Source: an uncultured Prevotellaceae bacterium (GTDB lineage: Bacteria > Bacteroidota > Bacteroidia > Bacteroidales > Bacteroidaceae). Taken from it: DNA of 64,000 nt. Position 1 is the stretch's first letter; each line of letters opens with the position of its first letter. Under the pieces are notes generated by a model, which saw only the letters and a program-made list of their open reading frames with translations, searched no databases and was not told where the DNA came from. Made by a program: the position numbers and the translations under genes. The DNA is taken from NCBI GenBank assembly GCA_937893145.1, contig CALBJW010000012.1:1-64000 (forward strand), given 5' to 3'. Below, piece by piece: positions 25,842-35,281 of this stretch.

Positions 25842-26801
25842 ATGAGTAAAGTTTCGATTATCGTACCAATATATAATGTGGAAGAATACATCGAAGAATG
25901 TGTTCACAGCATTATAGCACAGTCATACAAAGATATTGAAATCATTCTTGTAGATGATTGTGGTAATGATAATAGCGTTCAGATTGCAGAAAACATCCTG
26001 AACGATGAGGCTCATGGCAATTTCAGTTTTGTGGTCCTTCGCCATGAAAAGAATCGAGGTCTCTCCGCCGCCCGAAACACAGGAATGGAAGTGGCGAGTG
26101 GCGACTATGTTTATTTCATGGATAGTGACGATACCATTACTCCTGATTGTATGGAAAAACTTGTTTGTCGTGCAGAAAGCACAGGTGCCGACATCGTAGT
26201 AGGTGGAATAAATGTTGTGGGCAATTCTCCTACCATTCCTTTATTGGACAAGGAGATTCTCCCTTTGGTTCTTGATAATCCAGCCGATGTGCTCAATTCA
26301 TATATCTATGGAAAATGGTATATGATGGCATGGAACAAGTTAATCAAAAGGCGTTTCATAACAGAAAACAACATAACATTCATCGAAGGACTTATCCACG
26401 AGGATTATGCTTGGAGCTTTGATGTAGCCTCATCAGCAAAGAGTGTTGCATTTGTTGGAGAAGAAACATACAATTATCTTATCCGTGAAAACTCGCTGCA
26501 GACAGCAAAGGACTTCACGAAGCACTATAATGCTTACCTTCAAATCCTAAAGGTTTTGGCAGAGATAATCATTAAGAAAGGTATTGTCGAGCAAGCATCC
26601 TCATGGTTTGAAAAGCAAAAAGCATTAATGTTCTCTATGACAATGCAGAATGGTAGTGCAGAACAAGTAAAGAACATCTATTCAGTTATACATAACGTCC
26701 TACCAATTCGTACTTTAACGAAAGTTAATTCTCATTATCTTCTTCCAGAAGTATTGGGAATCCATTTATACAAGAAATTTCATCGATACCATCTTTGTTA
26801 G
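25842..26801 (+). CDS. GT2 family glycosyltransferase
   Basis: A 319-residue transferase with VSIIVPIYNVEEYIEECVHS, ILVDDCGNDNS and FMDSDDTITP. It is strikingly similar in layout to the next gene (VSIIVP..YNVE versus ISIIVP..YHVE, both VDDCG-DNS, both AWNKL(I/V)KR), so the two probably arose by tandem duplication. LIHEDYAWSF is the catalytic-base region. They may add the same type of sugar to successive positions. Confidence 0.89.
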   Translation: MSKVSIIVPIYNVEEYIEECVHSIIAQSYKDIEIILVDDCGNDNSVQIAENILNDEAHGNFSFVVLRHEKNRGLSAARNTGMEVASGDYVYFMDSDDTITPDCMEKLVCRAESTGADIVVGGINVVGNSPTIPLLDKEILPLVLDNPADVLNSYIYGKWYMMAWNKLIKRRFITENNITFIEGLIHEDYAWSFDVASSAKSVAFVGEETYNYLIRENSLQTAKDFTKHYNAYLQILKVLAEIIIKKGIVEQASSWFEKQKALMFSMTMQNGSAEQVKNIYSVIHNVLPIRTLTKVNSHYLLPEVLGIHLYKKFHRYHLC

Positions 26802-26814
26802 TGGTAAAATAAAT

Positions 26815-27801
26815 ATGAATAATCCTTCCATTTCAATTATTGTTCCTGTTTATCATGTTGAAGCATATATCGCGGATTGCCTCAAGTCTGTTGCTGCCCA
26901 AACATACAAAGGAACGATAGAATGCTTGATTGTTGACGATTGCGGAACAGACAATAGCATGACTATTGCTAATGATTTTGTCAACTCTTACTCGGGCAAC
27001 ATCAAGTTTAAGATAATAAACAGAGAGAAGAACGGAGGAATATCAGCAACAAGAAACACAGGAATAAGGAATGCCAGTTGCGAGTATCTGTATTTCCTCG
27101 ATAGTGATGATTATATCATGGACAATACGATTGAGAGTATTGTTTCGACATGTATAAAATACCCTGATGCTGATATTGTTCTTTCTGGTCACACAAAGAT
27201 AGATGGCACAAAGGAAGAGACTTACACTCTCAATCCTGATGTGGATTACATCGACAGTTCAAAGATTCTTTCCACTACTTTGTATGCGGAGGGAAACATG
27301 ACAGTCTTGGCATGGAACAAACTCGTGAAGCGTTCGTGGTTGCAGGACAACAACCTATATTTCGACGAAAACAGAATTGCAGAAGATGTGATGTGGACCT
27401 TCAAGACTATCATTAACAAGCCATCGATAGCATATAATCATGCTATTACTTATGTGTATCGTGTTCGTGCTAATTCCATCATGACAAGTTTGAAGGATAA
27501 GGAGAAATACCTTCAGTTCCTCGATTCACAGATGCAGAATTATGTTGACATGACTCGTATGTATGCAGCAAATGGTGAGGGTAGTCCTTTGCTCCTTAGT
27601 TATATATTGTGGTTTAAGTTTGATGTGCTTCGTCAGGCAAAGTTGAACCATTGCAAAACAAAAGACATATTACGCCAATGCCGAAAGGCGAAGGAAGCCG
27701 TAGAACTTCCTCTGAGCAAGATGCCTGCAAAACATATCTTCTTCGAATTGTGTTTGAGAAGGTGTCCTATCATTGTTGCTCTTTTCTTCTCATCAAAATA
27801 A
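26815..27801 (+). CDS. GT2 family glycosyltransferase, tandem paralogue
   Basis: A 328-residue GT-A protein, neighbour and likely duplicate of the preceding transferase. SISIIVPVYHVEAYIADCLK, LIVDDCGTDNSM, FLDSDDYIMD and RIAEDVMWTFKT show nucleotide, metal and base motifs. The C-terminal 100 residues differ more from the neighbour, as expected for acceptor divergence. A gap of 15 bases to the MBOAT gene implies cotranscription. Confidence 0.89.
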   Translation: MNNPSISIIVPVYHVEAYIADCLKSVAAQTYKGTIECLIVDDCGTDNSMTIANDFVNSYSGNIKFKIINREKNGGISATRNTGIRNASCEYLYFLDSDDYIMDNTIESIVSTCIKYPDADIVLSGHTKIDGTKEETYTLNPDVDYIDSSKILSTTLYAEGNMTVLAWNKLVKRSWLQDNNLYFDENRIAEDVMWTFKTIINKPSIAYNHAITYVYRVRANSIMTSLKDKEKYLQFLDSQMQNYVDMTRMYAANGEGSPLLLSYILWFKFDVLRQAKLNHCKTKDILRQCRKAKEAVELPLSKMPAKHIFFELCLRRCPIIVALFFSSK

Positions 27802-27816
27802 CAATATAGAACGAAT

Positions 27817-29259
27817 ATGCTGTTCAACTCATTTGAATATCTCCTTTTCCTTCCAATAGTGTTTCTGCTTTATTGGTTTGTGTTCAAACCATTGAAGTGG
27901 CAGAACTTGCTGGTTGTTGTGGCAAGTTATGTGTTCTATGGCTGGGGGAACTGGAAGTTCCTTATACTTATTGCCATAACAACCCTCTGCAGTTTTGTGA
28001 GTGGTGTGCTGATAGAGAAGTACAAATCACAGGAGGATGGAGGAAAAATGGCTTGGTGGGTAAGTCTCATAAACATACTTCTCAATCTCGGAATACTCGG
28101 AGCATACAAGTATTATGACTTCTTCGCGAAGCAATTTGCCGAACTGTTAGGCATTGATGCCAGCGGACTTGTGCTTAATCTTATCCTTCCTGTTGGTATA
28201 TCCTTCTATACATTCCAGGCATTAAGTTATTCCATTGATGTGTATCGCGGTAAGATTGCAGCTACACATAATGTGGTGGAGTTTTCGGCTTACATCAGTT
28301 TCTTCCCACAACTTGTGGCAGGACCTATCGAACGAGCCACAAACCTTTTGCCTCAATTCCAGAAGGCAAGGGTATTTGACTATACACTTGCAGCCGATGG
28401 TATGCGACAAATGCTGTGGGGCTTCTTCAAGAAACTGATTATTGCTGATAATTGTGCTGAGTTTGCTAACTGGGCATTCGACAATTATCATCAAGAGAAC
28501 ATCGGTGGACTCATGATGTTTCTTGGAGCAGTTGGCTTCACATTCCAGATATATGGTGACTTCTCTGGATATAGTGACATTGCAATAGGTACAGCAAAGC
28601 TCTTTGGCATTAGATTGAAACGAAACTTCAACCTTCCATATTTCAGCCGTGATGTGGCTGAGTTTTGGAAGCGTTGGCACATATCTCTCAACAGTTGGTT
28701 TGTGGATTACATCTACATTCCTCTTGGTGGAAGTAGGGAAGGACAATGGAAAACCATTCGCAATACCTTTGTGATATTCCTCGTTAGTGGACTCTGGCAC
28801 GGTGCAAACTGGACCTTTGTTGCATGGGGAGCATACCATGCCTGTCTGTTTGTTCCACTCATTTTGCTTGGAAAACAGAAACGATTTGGCAAGAGTACAG
28901 TAGCAGAAAACCATTGGTATCCATCAATTACAGAGGTGTTCCAGATGGGCAGTACCTTCGTACTTGCAGTATTTGGTTGGATAATATTCCGTGCCACAGA
29001 TATACAACATGCGTGGGACTATATAATGACTATGTTCCAGACTGCTACAGTATATTATCCTCTTGGCAATCACATTACCATCTTCTTCTACATAGCAATA
29101 CTCTTGCTCGTGGAATGGTTTGCTCGCAAACAACAGCATCCGTTTGCATATATCCCAATCAAGTGGAGATGGCTTCGTATGCTGTTCTATGTAGCATTCT
29201 TCGTATGGATAATAGTAAATAGAGGCAATCAAGCTGTGTTCATTTATTTCCAGTTCTAA
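27817..29259 (+). CDS. MBOAT family O-acyltransferase (AlgI/DltB-like)
   Basis: A 480-residue polytopic membrane protein of the MBOAT family. It starts MLFNSFEYLLFLPIVFLLYW, as AlgI-like proteins do, contains FFPQLVAGPIERA and RDVAEFWKRWHISLNSWF, and has the catalytic histidine (about residue 328) in SGLWHGANWTFVAWG. The role is to carry acetyl groups across the inner membrane to the polymer. An SGNH-fold partner gene starts three bases downstream, the same pairing as in alginate and peptidoglycan acetylation. Confidence 0.92.
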   Translation: MLFNSFEYLLFLPIVFLLYWFVFKPLKWQNLLVVVASYVFYGWGNWKFLILIAITTLCSFVSGVLIEKYKSQEDGGKMAWWVSLINILLNLGILGAYKYYDFFAKQFAELLGIDASGLVLNLILPVGISFYTFQALSYSIDVYRGKIAATHNVVEFSAYISFFPQLVAGPIERATNLLPQFQKARVFDYTLAADGMRQMLWGFFKKLIIADNCAEFANWAFDNYHQENIGGLMMFLGAVGFTFQIYGDFSGYSDIAIGTAKLFGIRLKRNFNLPYFSRDVAEFWKRWHISLNSWFVDYIYIPLGGSREGQWKTIRNTFVIFLVSGLWHGANWTFVAWGAYHACLFVPLILLGKQKRFGKSTVAENHWYPSITEVFQMGSTFVLAVFGWIIFRATDIQHAWDYIMTMFQTATVYYPLGNHITIFFYIAILLLVEWFARKQQHPFAYIPIKWRWLRMLFYVAFFVWIIVNRGNQAVFIYFQF

Positions 29260-29262
29260 GGT

Positions 29263-30132
29263 ATGAAACGGTTCTTGACATATATATTGTGCTTTGGTGT
29301 TTTGCTTCTTGCATTCTATGGCATACTGTGGGGACATTATGTTATCGGAATGAATAAGTACTCTTTTGAGTTGCCAAAGAGCAAGACGATACTCCTTATT
29401 GGCGATAGTCAGACACAAGCTGATATAGATGACTCTATCTGTTCTATGGTGCATAATGTGTCGTTAGCCCATGATGGATATTTCACGATGTACAAGAGAT
29501 TGCAACTATATGTTGAGGCTAATCCACAGATTGATACAATAATGTTGTCGTTGACTCCGCATACGGTCTCACCAGTGAAGGATGATTTCTATCATAACTT
29601 TGGATATGTTGAGGAGACCACAAAGCACTATCTGCCTTATTTTAGTGCAAGTGAATGGTGGGTTCTGCTGAAGAATGATGCTGCAGATGTGTTCTCGGCA
29701 CTCTGTACTCCTTTTAAATATTATATGCACCCGTCGGAGGACAATATCAAGCAGATGGGATATTTCGAGGTGGCAGACTATTCGCACTTGAAACAAGATA
29801 TAGAGGATGGGGCTGTGCGTCTTATTCCTGATTCTGTGGAGGTGGACTATGGTAATGACATTACACTTGACTATTTGCATAAGATAGTGGATTATTGTAA
29901 TGCGAAGGCCCTTACACTCATCGGAATCAATACGCCAGTATATCATGGCGAAAAGTATTTCGACATGAATAATTATAAGGCACTTATGGCTTCTGAGTTT
30001 CGTGATGTTGAGGTGTGGGACTATATGAATATGGACTTTGATGATGATTGTCGCCGTGATGTGAACCATCTGAATAGGAAGGGTGCCACTATCTTTTCCA
30101 ACGAACTCCTAAAGCGATTGACACAAAGATAA
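29263..30132 (+). CDS. SGNH-like acyl-transfer partner of the MBOAT protein
   Basis: A 289-residue protein with a single N-terminal membrane anchor (about residues 5-25) and the rest presumably periplasmic. ILLIGDSQTQADID has the GDS nucleophile motif near residue 48, and DVNHLNRKGATIF near the C-terminus provides the Asp-x-x-His part of an SGNH triad. The protein therefore resembles AlgJ/AlgX/DltD-type factors that move the acyl group from the MBOAT channel to the sugar. Overall similarity to known families is weak, and the assignment rests on motif plus position. Confidence 0.7.
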   Translation: MKRFLTYILCFGVLLLAFYGILWGHYVIGMNKYSFELPKSKTILLIGDSQTQADIDDSICSMVHNVSLAHDGYFTMYKRLQLYVEANPQIDTIMLSLTPHTVSPVKDDFYHNFGYVEETTKHYLPYFSASEWWVLLKNDAADVFSALCTPFKYYMHPSEDNIKQMGYFEVADYSHLKQDIEDGAVRLIPDSVEVDYGNDITLDYLHKIVDYCNAKALTLIGINTPVYHGEKYFDMNNYKALMASEFRDVEVWDYMNMDFDDDCRRDVNHLNRKGATIFSNELLKRLTQR

Positions 30133-30133
30133 G

Positions 30134-31267
30134 ATGAAACTGCTGTATTTCACGATACAAATAAACATGACTGGCGGTTTGGGCCGTATTGTCATCGATA
30201 AGATAAATTGGCTCGTGGAGCATGGATATGATGTCACTCTCTGCAACATTGAACGCGTAGATGTAGTGCCAGCCTATCCGTTGGACTCACGAGTGAAACT
30301 TATTCGTGGCGACATCTCAACTGTTCCTGGAAATGCTTTGACAAGATTAAAGGGAGTGCTTGGAGCTGTCAATCGTGTGAAAGAGATTATTGATGAGGTG
30401 AATCCTGATGTGATAGTGAATGCACATTGCCCACTTGTCACATGGATTTTGCCTTTTGTACGCAAGGACATACCAAAGATAATAGAATGTCATCAGAGTC
30501 GTCAGGGACTTGAAGTGCTCGATCGATGGGCGATGAATGGCTTTAGCCGATGGTTGCATCGTTGGTCTATAAGGTGGATTTATGGTTTGTATGACCGATT
30601 TGTAGTTCTTACTTCTGGTGATAAGAAAGCTTGGAATAATAAGAACTGTATTGTCATTCCTAACTTCTCCAATTATTCATCGGATAATGTGGTGGTTCAC
30701 GAAGAAAAGATTGAACATGGACAGATTATCATGATAGCACGACTCGTTCCGCAGAAGAGGATAGACCTGATGATAAAAGCATGGGCTAAGATAGCGAAAG
30801 ACTATCCTGATTGGCATGTGAAGGTGTTAGGTGGAGGCGAGTATGGTTCTAATTATGTGGAGGAACTGAAGTCTTTGATTAAGTCTTTGAATGTGGAAGA
30901 CTCGTTCTTTATGCCAGGTGCAGTAGCCGATGTTACTCACGACTTAGAGGAATCAGACATCATGTGCCTTACTTCTGAGTACGAAGGTTTTGGCATCGTA
31001 CTGATAGAAGCCATGAATAAGGGTGTACCTGTTATGGCATTTAAGTATGTTGGTGTGGATGATATAATCGAAGATGGTGTGGATGGATATGTTGTTCCGT
31101 TCGGTGATGTTGATACATACGCAGAACGCTTGAAAAACTTAATGACTTCGAAGGAAACACGACAGCGTTTCTCGAATGCTGCGTTGGAATCTGTTAAGAA
31201 GTTTGACAAGAACAGAATAATGCAGAGGTGGGAAGAACAGTTCTCTTCGTTAGCAAGAAAGAAATAA
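30134..31267 (+). CDS. GT4 family glycosyltransferase
   Basis: A 377-residue GT-B retaining enzyme, one base after the previous stop. The N-terminal glycine-rich loop MTGGLGRIV contacts the acceptor side, IIMIARLVPQKRIDLMIKAW is the family beta-strand plus helix, and EYEGFGIVLIEAMNKGVPV carries E-x7-E for the donor ribose and catalysis. The pattern resembles galactosyl- or N-acetylgalactosaminyl-type GT4 enzymes but the donor is unknown. Confidence 0.9.
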   Translation: MKLLYFTIQINMTGGLGRIVIDKINWLVEHGYDVTLCNIERVDVVPAYPLDSRVKLIRGDISTVPGNALTRLKGVLGAVNRVKEIIDEVNPDVIVNAHCPLVTWILPFVRKDIPKIIECHQSRQGLEVLDRWAMNGFSRWLHRWSIRWIYGLYDRFVVLTSGDKKAWNNKNCIVIPNFSNYSSDNVVVHEEKIEHGQIIMIARLVPQKRIDLMIKAWAKIAKDYPDWHVKVLGGGEYGSNYVEELKSLIKSLNVEDSFFMPGAVADVTHDLEESDIMCLTSEYEGFGIVLIEAMNKGVPVMAFKYVGVDDIIEDGVDGYVVPFGDVDTYAERLKNLMTSKETRQRFSNAALESVKKFDKNRIMQRWEEQFSSLARKK

Positions 31268-31281
31268 TGCATTAGACACCA

Positions 31282-32256
31282 TTGAAGATGATGAAGACAA
31301 TTAGTTTTGTTGTTCCTGTTTATAATGTAAGTCGTTATCTGGTCGAATGTGTTGAGAGTCTATATGATTTCGCTAAGTCGAATAGACATCTCACATTTGA
31401 AATGCTGCTTGTTGATGATGGCAGTACAGATGGTTCGGGTGATATTTGCGATAGGTATCTTCAAGACAAGAGGAATGATGATTCGTTTGCAGTCAAGGTT
31501 TTTCATCAAACGAATAGTGGAGTGAGTGTGGCTCGTAATGTAGGACTTGACAATGCTACAGGAGAGTGGATTTGGTTTGTTGATGCTGATGATGTCGCTG
31601 CTCCTGTCAAGTTGATGATTCCTGATTGTGAACTGTTGATGTTTGGTTATAAATGGTTCTGTTCGGATGAACGAAAAGAAATGCCAAACTATCCGCAAGA
31701 TGATTGTGTGGGAATGGATAAGGATGAGTTTTTGTCTTGTCATGGTTCCTATCTTAACCAAACGATGCTCTTCAAGCGTGATGTGATAGAAAAGCACAGC
31801 ATTCGTTTCACTCCGGGCATGAAGATGGGAGAAGACCTTGAGTTTCAGTATAAGTTCTTGATGGTATGTGAAAAACCAGCATCCATCTCCGAGTACCTTT
31901 ATAGATATAGAGTAGCAGAGGGTTCAGCAACGAACAATGAAAACAGCAATCGCAACATCGTAAAGGATTCTGTGCCTCTTTTTAACAATCTATTGTTGTT
32001 TATAAAACAAAATCATGTCGTTGAGAAGGCTTGGTTGGCAGAACGCCTGTCAAGACAGATGAAGACAATGCTACATTCTGCATGTTTCGTGAAAGGATTG
32101 GATAAACAACAGTTGCAGACAGATATTCGTAGTATTATGGACGGGTATGCTTCTGCTGGATATAGTTGTTTTGACAGCAAAGCACTAAAGCTTGCACGAA
32201 TGAATGTGAGTCTTTATTTGTTGCTCAACAAACTCTATTTCAAATTAAGAAAATAG
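31282..32256 (+). CDS. GT2 family glycosyltransferase
   Basis: A 324-residue GT-A protein with ISFVVPVYNVSRYLVECVES, LLVDDGSTDGSGD, GVSVARNVGL and WFVDADD, all standard for GT2. An internal start at 31288 (MMKTISF) is equally possible. GMKMGEDLEFQYKF holds the catalytic acidic pair. The middle metal-to-base region (about residues 110-165) is shorter than in neighbours. Confidence 0.89.
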   Translation: MKMMKTISFVVPVYNVSRYLVECVESLYDFAKSNRHLTFEMLLVDDGSTDGSGDICDRYLQDKRNDDSFAVKVFHQTNSGVSVARNVGLDNATGEWIWFVDADDVAAPVKLMIPDCELLMFGYKWFCSDERKEMPNYPQDDCVGMDKDEFLSCHGSYLNQTMLFKRDVIEKHSIRFTPGMKMGEDLEFQYKFLMVCEKPASISEYLYRYRVAEGSATNNENSNRNIVKDSVPLFNNLLLFIKQNHVVEKAWLAERLSRQMKTMLHSACFVKGLDKQQLQTDIRSIMDGYASAGYSCFDSKALKLARMNVSLYLLLNKLYFKLRK

Positions 32257-32276
32257 TAATTCTACATACAAGATAA

Positions 32277-33245
32277 ATGAGAATAAGCTTTATAGTTCGT
32301 GTCTATAATTCGGGGAAATGGATTCCACGATGTATAGAGTCGATTAAGAAACAAGGAATAAACGAAGGTGACTACGAGATATTGATAGTAGATGATGGAA
32401 GTCCTGACAAGGAAACTGTCAAGATGTGTGATAGCTTTGAAGGAGGTAATATCGTTGTCATCCACCAGAAGAATAGTGGTCCTGGTTCGGCTTGCAATAC
32501 TGGCATTCGCAATGCAAAAGGTGATTACATCTGGTTTGTTGATGCTGATGATTGCATAGTTGAAGGTGTTGCTCCTTCTCTTCTTGAAAAGGCAGAGAAG
32601 AACGACCTTGATGTTCTTGGGTTCGATTGTCAACTTGCCTACGAGGATGAAAACTTGAACATCGTGAAAACAGAGTCTTACCCTATTGCATGTAAGAATC
32701 CTGATACGGTAATCTCTGGTCGTGATTTCTTTGTTGATGTTGATATGCCTTCAGCACAATGGTGTGCATTGTTGAGGAGAAGTTTTGTTCTTCAACAGAA
32801 CCTTCTGTTTGTTGAGGGTATATATTATGAAGACCAGAACTTCACTCCACGAGCATATTATCTTGCAGAAAGAGCCATGTTCACGCATGTAACAGTGATA
32901 AATTATGTGCAGAGAGAAGGCAGTATGACCAAGAACCCAGACCGTTTGGCAGAAAGAGCAAATGACTGGCTCACGATATGTGATACATTATATGCTTTTG
33001 TTCAGGAAAGAATGCGGGAAGGAACACCTGAATACAACAAGATGATGACTCGCATCTCATTCAACTTCTCTCAGTCATTGCGTTTCTGCAGTAATGCAAC
33101 GGTCAAAGTGAAGAACTATACTTGTAAGCCATATTACCCTCTTTTTATCAATCCGAATTTGCCGAAAGGCGAAAAGATAAAGTATAAGTTAATCAATATT
33201 TCAATCCCATTCTATCTGTTCCTCCACAAAGCATTGAAGCGATAG
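32277..33245 (+). CDS. GT2 family glycosyltransferase
   Basis: A 322-residue GT-A transferase similar in layout to the gene before it. The first strand reads ISFIVRVYNSGKWIPRC, where an arginine replaces the usual Pro of IVPVYN. The remaining motifs LIVDDGSPDKE, GPGSACNTGIRNAKG and WFVDADDC are intact, and GIYYEDQNFTPRA is the base region. The Pro to Arg change is next to the nucleotide-binding strand and may influence donor choice. It is the last transferase before a 60-base gap. Confidence 0.88.
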   Translation: MRISFIVRVYNSGKWIPRCIESIKKQGINEGDYEILIVDDGSPDKETVKMCDSFEGGNIVVIHQKNSGPGSACNTGIRNAKGDYIWFVDADDCIVEGVAPSLLEKAEKNDLDVLGFDCQLAYEDENLNIVKTESYPIACKNPDTVISGRDFFVDVDMPSAQWCALLRRSFVLQQNLLFVEGIYYEDQNFTPRAYYLAERAMFTHVTVINYVQREGSMTKNPDRLAERANDWLTICDTLYAFVQERMREGTPEYNKMMTRISFNFSQSLRFCSNATVKVKNYTCKPYYPLFINPNLPKGEKIKYKLINISIPFYLFLHKALKR

Positions 33246-33305
33246 TTGATAGGACTTTGACTTCTTTGGTGTGGGATATCAGTATGTTTCAATATTGTTG
33301 ACAAT

Positions 33306-33815
33306 ATGATAAAGACAAAACGAATGTATTTAGTAAACATTCTCATGGCACTCTTGCCTAATAGCGGCTTACAGAGTTTGAAAGCCAAATTGTATCGATG
33401 GGCAGGTGTTAAGGTGGGAAAAGGAGTTGAGTTCTTTCAAGGAATAAAGATTCAAGGAGTAGGTGAACTTGAAATTGCTGATAAGGCTTTCATTGGGCAT
33501 GAGGTTCTGTTCATGCTTAACGAGGGAAGTAAGATTCTTGTTGAGGAAGAAGCCATCATTGGTTCGCGTTCAACTATCGTCACAGGATTTCACCCTATAA
33601 CTCCTGAAGGCAGTAGAATACTCAGTCGTGAAGGTACATGTAGCACTATTATTATTGGTAAGGGATGCAGTGTCTCTACTTGTTGTCTTGTGCTTCCTGG
33701 CGTTAAGGTTGGCGAGATGTCACTTGTGGCGGCTGGTGCTACCGTTGCTAAAGATGTTGAACCTTATACTATGGTGGGTGGCTGTCCTGCTAAATTCATT
33801 AAGAACTTGAAATGA
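33306..33815 (+). CDS. Left-handed beta-helix acyltransferase (hexapeptide repeat)
   Basis: A 169-residue trimeric-type acetyltransferase. The N-terminal half gives an irregular coil including LYRWAGVKVGKGVEFF, and GIKIQGVGELEIADKAFIG onwards shows the [LIV]-G-x4 hexapeptide pattern, ending VVGGCPAKFIKNL-like (MVGGCPAKF), the usual tail of capsule and colanic-acid O-acetyltransferases. It would use acetyl-CoA in the cytoplasm. The start codon (33306) lies in the stem of a short hairpin (ATATTG 33292-33297 with CAATAT 33302-33307), which may reduce initiation. Confidence 0.87.
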   Translation: MIKTKRMYLVNILMALLPNSGLQSLKAKLYRWAGVKVGKGVEFFQGIKIQGVGELEIADKAFIGHEVLFMLNEGSKILVEEEAIIGSRSTIVTGFHPITPEGSRILSREGTCSTIIIGKGCSVSTCCLVLPGVKVGEMSLVAAGATVAKDVEPYTMVGGCPAKFIKNLK

Positions 33816-33921
33816 TTATTTGATGTGCCAAAAATCAAATGCAAGGAGTGCTGTTCGTTAAATATTCGTTACTAAGGCAACAAAAACGAGTGTTTCAAAT
33901 ACAAACTAATTAAATTTTCAC

Positions 33922-33930
33922 TACCTTTGC
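33922..33930 (+). promoter_or_regulatory. Putative internal promoter (-7 box)
   Basis: TACCTTTGC at 33922-33930 is a perfect Bacteroidota -7 box in a 150-base gap between the beta-helix acyltransferase and the polymerase gene. No TTG is at the expected upstream distance, so the promoter may be weak or activator dependent. It would allow the polymerase and later genes to be expressed apart from the main capsule transcript. Confidence 0.5.
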
Positions 33931-33965
33931 AGCTGATTTAAGGTAAAATCAACAAGTTGTAATTC

Positions 33966-35237
33966 ATGGATAGCGTTATAGGATATATCAGAGGAAACAA
34001 AACTTACCTTCTATTAGGTGTGATGATAATAATGGGTGTCGTCGCAAGTTTTGGTGGAAGAGGCCTCTACATGTATTATGCAGCAATGCTTATACTTGCA
34101 GGTATATCCGTAATTAAGTATGAAAAGATAACTCCTATATTTGCACTATTCCCAGTGTGGCTCGTTGTGTGTTCGTTTGTCAACAATGTACTCGATTCAC
34201 ATATCGTGGCCTTCTCACTGGTTCTTGTGTCTGCAAGTTCTCTGTTCTCTTCATACGAGGCATTCATCATACGAGGTCGTGTGTTCTATGCAGTATGTTT
34301 GATTCTGCCTATTCTCACATTATTTAATTTATATGCTTATTATGCTGGAATTAATTATGTGCTTGAGTTGAACTGGAACATGTCTGAACTGAACTTCTCA
34401 GGTTTCACGCCGCATCCTATGTTCCTTGGTGCTGTTAATGGTGCATCGAATGTGGTTCTGACATATTTCTTGATGAAGTTTAGGAATGAAGAACGAGGAA
34501 TGTTATCTGTTGGTTGCGTACTTGCATTGCTTATTGCATCTATATATCTTTCTGTCATAGCAGCATCTCGTAGTGCGTTGGGTGCTTCGTTGATTGCTAT
34601 GTGCGGAATCGTCTATCTGTTTTCTGAGTCTCCAGGCAAGTTGATTAAGTCGGGAATAGCAATCGTCATTATCGCTTCAATCATCATGCCGTTGTTTGAT
34701 TCGGTAAGTGGACAGATGAGAATGAAGGCGGATAATGAAGAAAATCAAGGTAATTCTCGTTCTCTCATTTGGGAACAGCGAATCAAGGAGTTCAAGAGTT
34801 CTCCGGTGTTTGGTATAGGTTTTGCCACAGCATACGACATGGAGAAGCAGGAGGTTGTCACCGGTACTGTTGAAACAGGTAGTGGATGGTTGACAATACT
34901 CTCAGAAACTGGTTTGATAGGTGCGTTGTTTATCTTCCTCATGATGAAGAGAAGTTATGTTCCTATATGGGAATTGAAGGACGATAGAGGTGTGTTAGTT
35001 CTGTTCGCCTGTGTGCTGATATATTTCTGTTTACACTCAATCTTTGAGGGATACCTTTATACACCAGGTTATAGTCCGTGCTTGTTCTTCTGGTTGTTGA
35101 TAGGATTCTTCTACGAATACAACGAATATAAATATGAGGTTGATGACTACGAGATACAAGATGAGATAGAGAACATCCAATATGATGATGAGGATGATGA
35201 GGAAGACGAAGAAAATGATGTTGATTATTTTGTGTAA
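33966..35237 (+). CDS. O-antigen polymerase/ligase-like membrane protein (Wzy/WaaL family)
   Basis: A 423-residue polytopic protein with about ten or eleven hydrophobic segments and the long periplasmic loop of the Wzy_C family (about residues 235-310). That loop includes NSRSLIWEQRIKEFKSSPVFGIGFA, split here across the motif RSLIWEQRIKEF and SPVFGIGF. The extreme C-terminus (about residues 395-423) is very acidic, with DDEDDEEDEENDVDYF, which is unusual for the family. It could polymerise repeat units or ligate the polymer to lipid A core. With an ABC exporter in the locus, ligation is a real alternative to Wzy-type polymerisation. Confidence 0.82.
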   Translation: MDSVIGYIRGNKTYLLLGVMIIMGVVASFGGRGLYMYYAAMLILAGISVIKYEKITPIFALFPVWLVVCSFVNNVLDSHIVAFSLVLVSASSLFSSYEAFIIRGRVFYAVCLILPILTLFNLYAYYAGINYVLELNWNMSELNFSGFTPHPMFLGAVNGASNVVLTYFLMKFRNEERGMLSVGCVLALLIASIYLSVIAASRSALGASLIAMCGIVYLFSESPGKLIKSGIAIVIIASIIMPLFDSVSGQMRMKADNEENQGNSRSLIWEQRIKEFKSSPVFGIGFATAYDMEKQEVVTGTVETGSGWLTILSETGLIGALFIFLMMKRSYVPIWELKDDRGVLVLFACVLIYFCLHSIFEGYLYTPGYSPCLFFWLLIGFFYEYNEYKYEVDDYEIQDEIENIQYDDEDDEEDEENDVDYFV

Positions 35238-35281
35238 AGACTAAGTATTATTTTTTTAACTAAATATTGTTTGATTAAATT

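Noticed and set aside
28222..28914. Long antisense frame (230 codons) across the MBOAT gene
   Set aside because: It runs against a clear MBOAT protein, has no ribosome site, a composition unlike real proteins (many Cys, His, Ser, Thr), and no recognisable motif.
22238..29259. Polytopic proteins as a Wzx flippase
   Set aside because: All three multi-pass proteins here show acyltransferase-3 or MBOAT motifs with their conserved histidines, and none resembles the Wzx/MATE fold by length or pattern.
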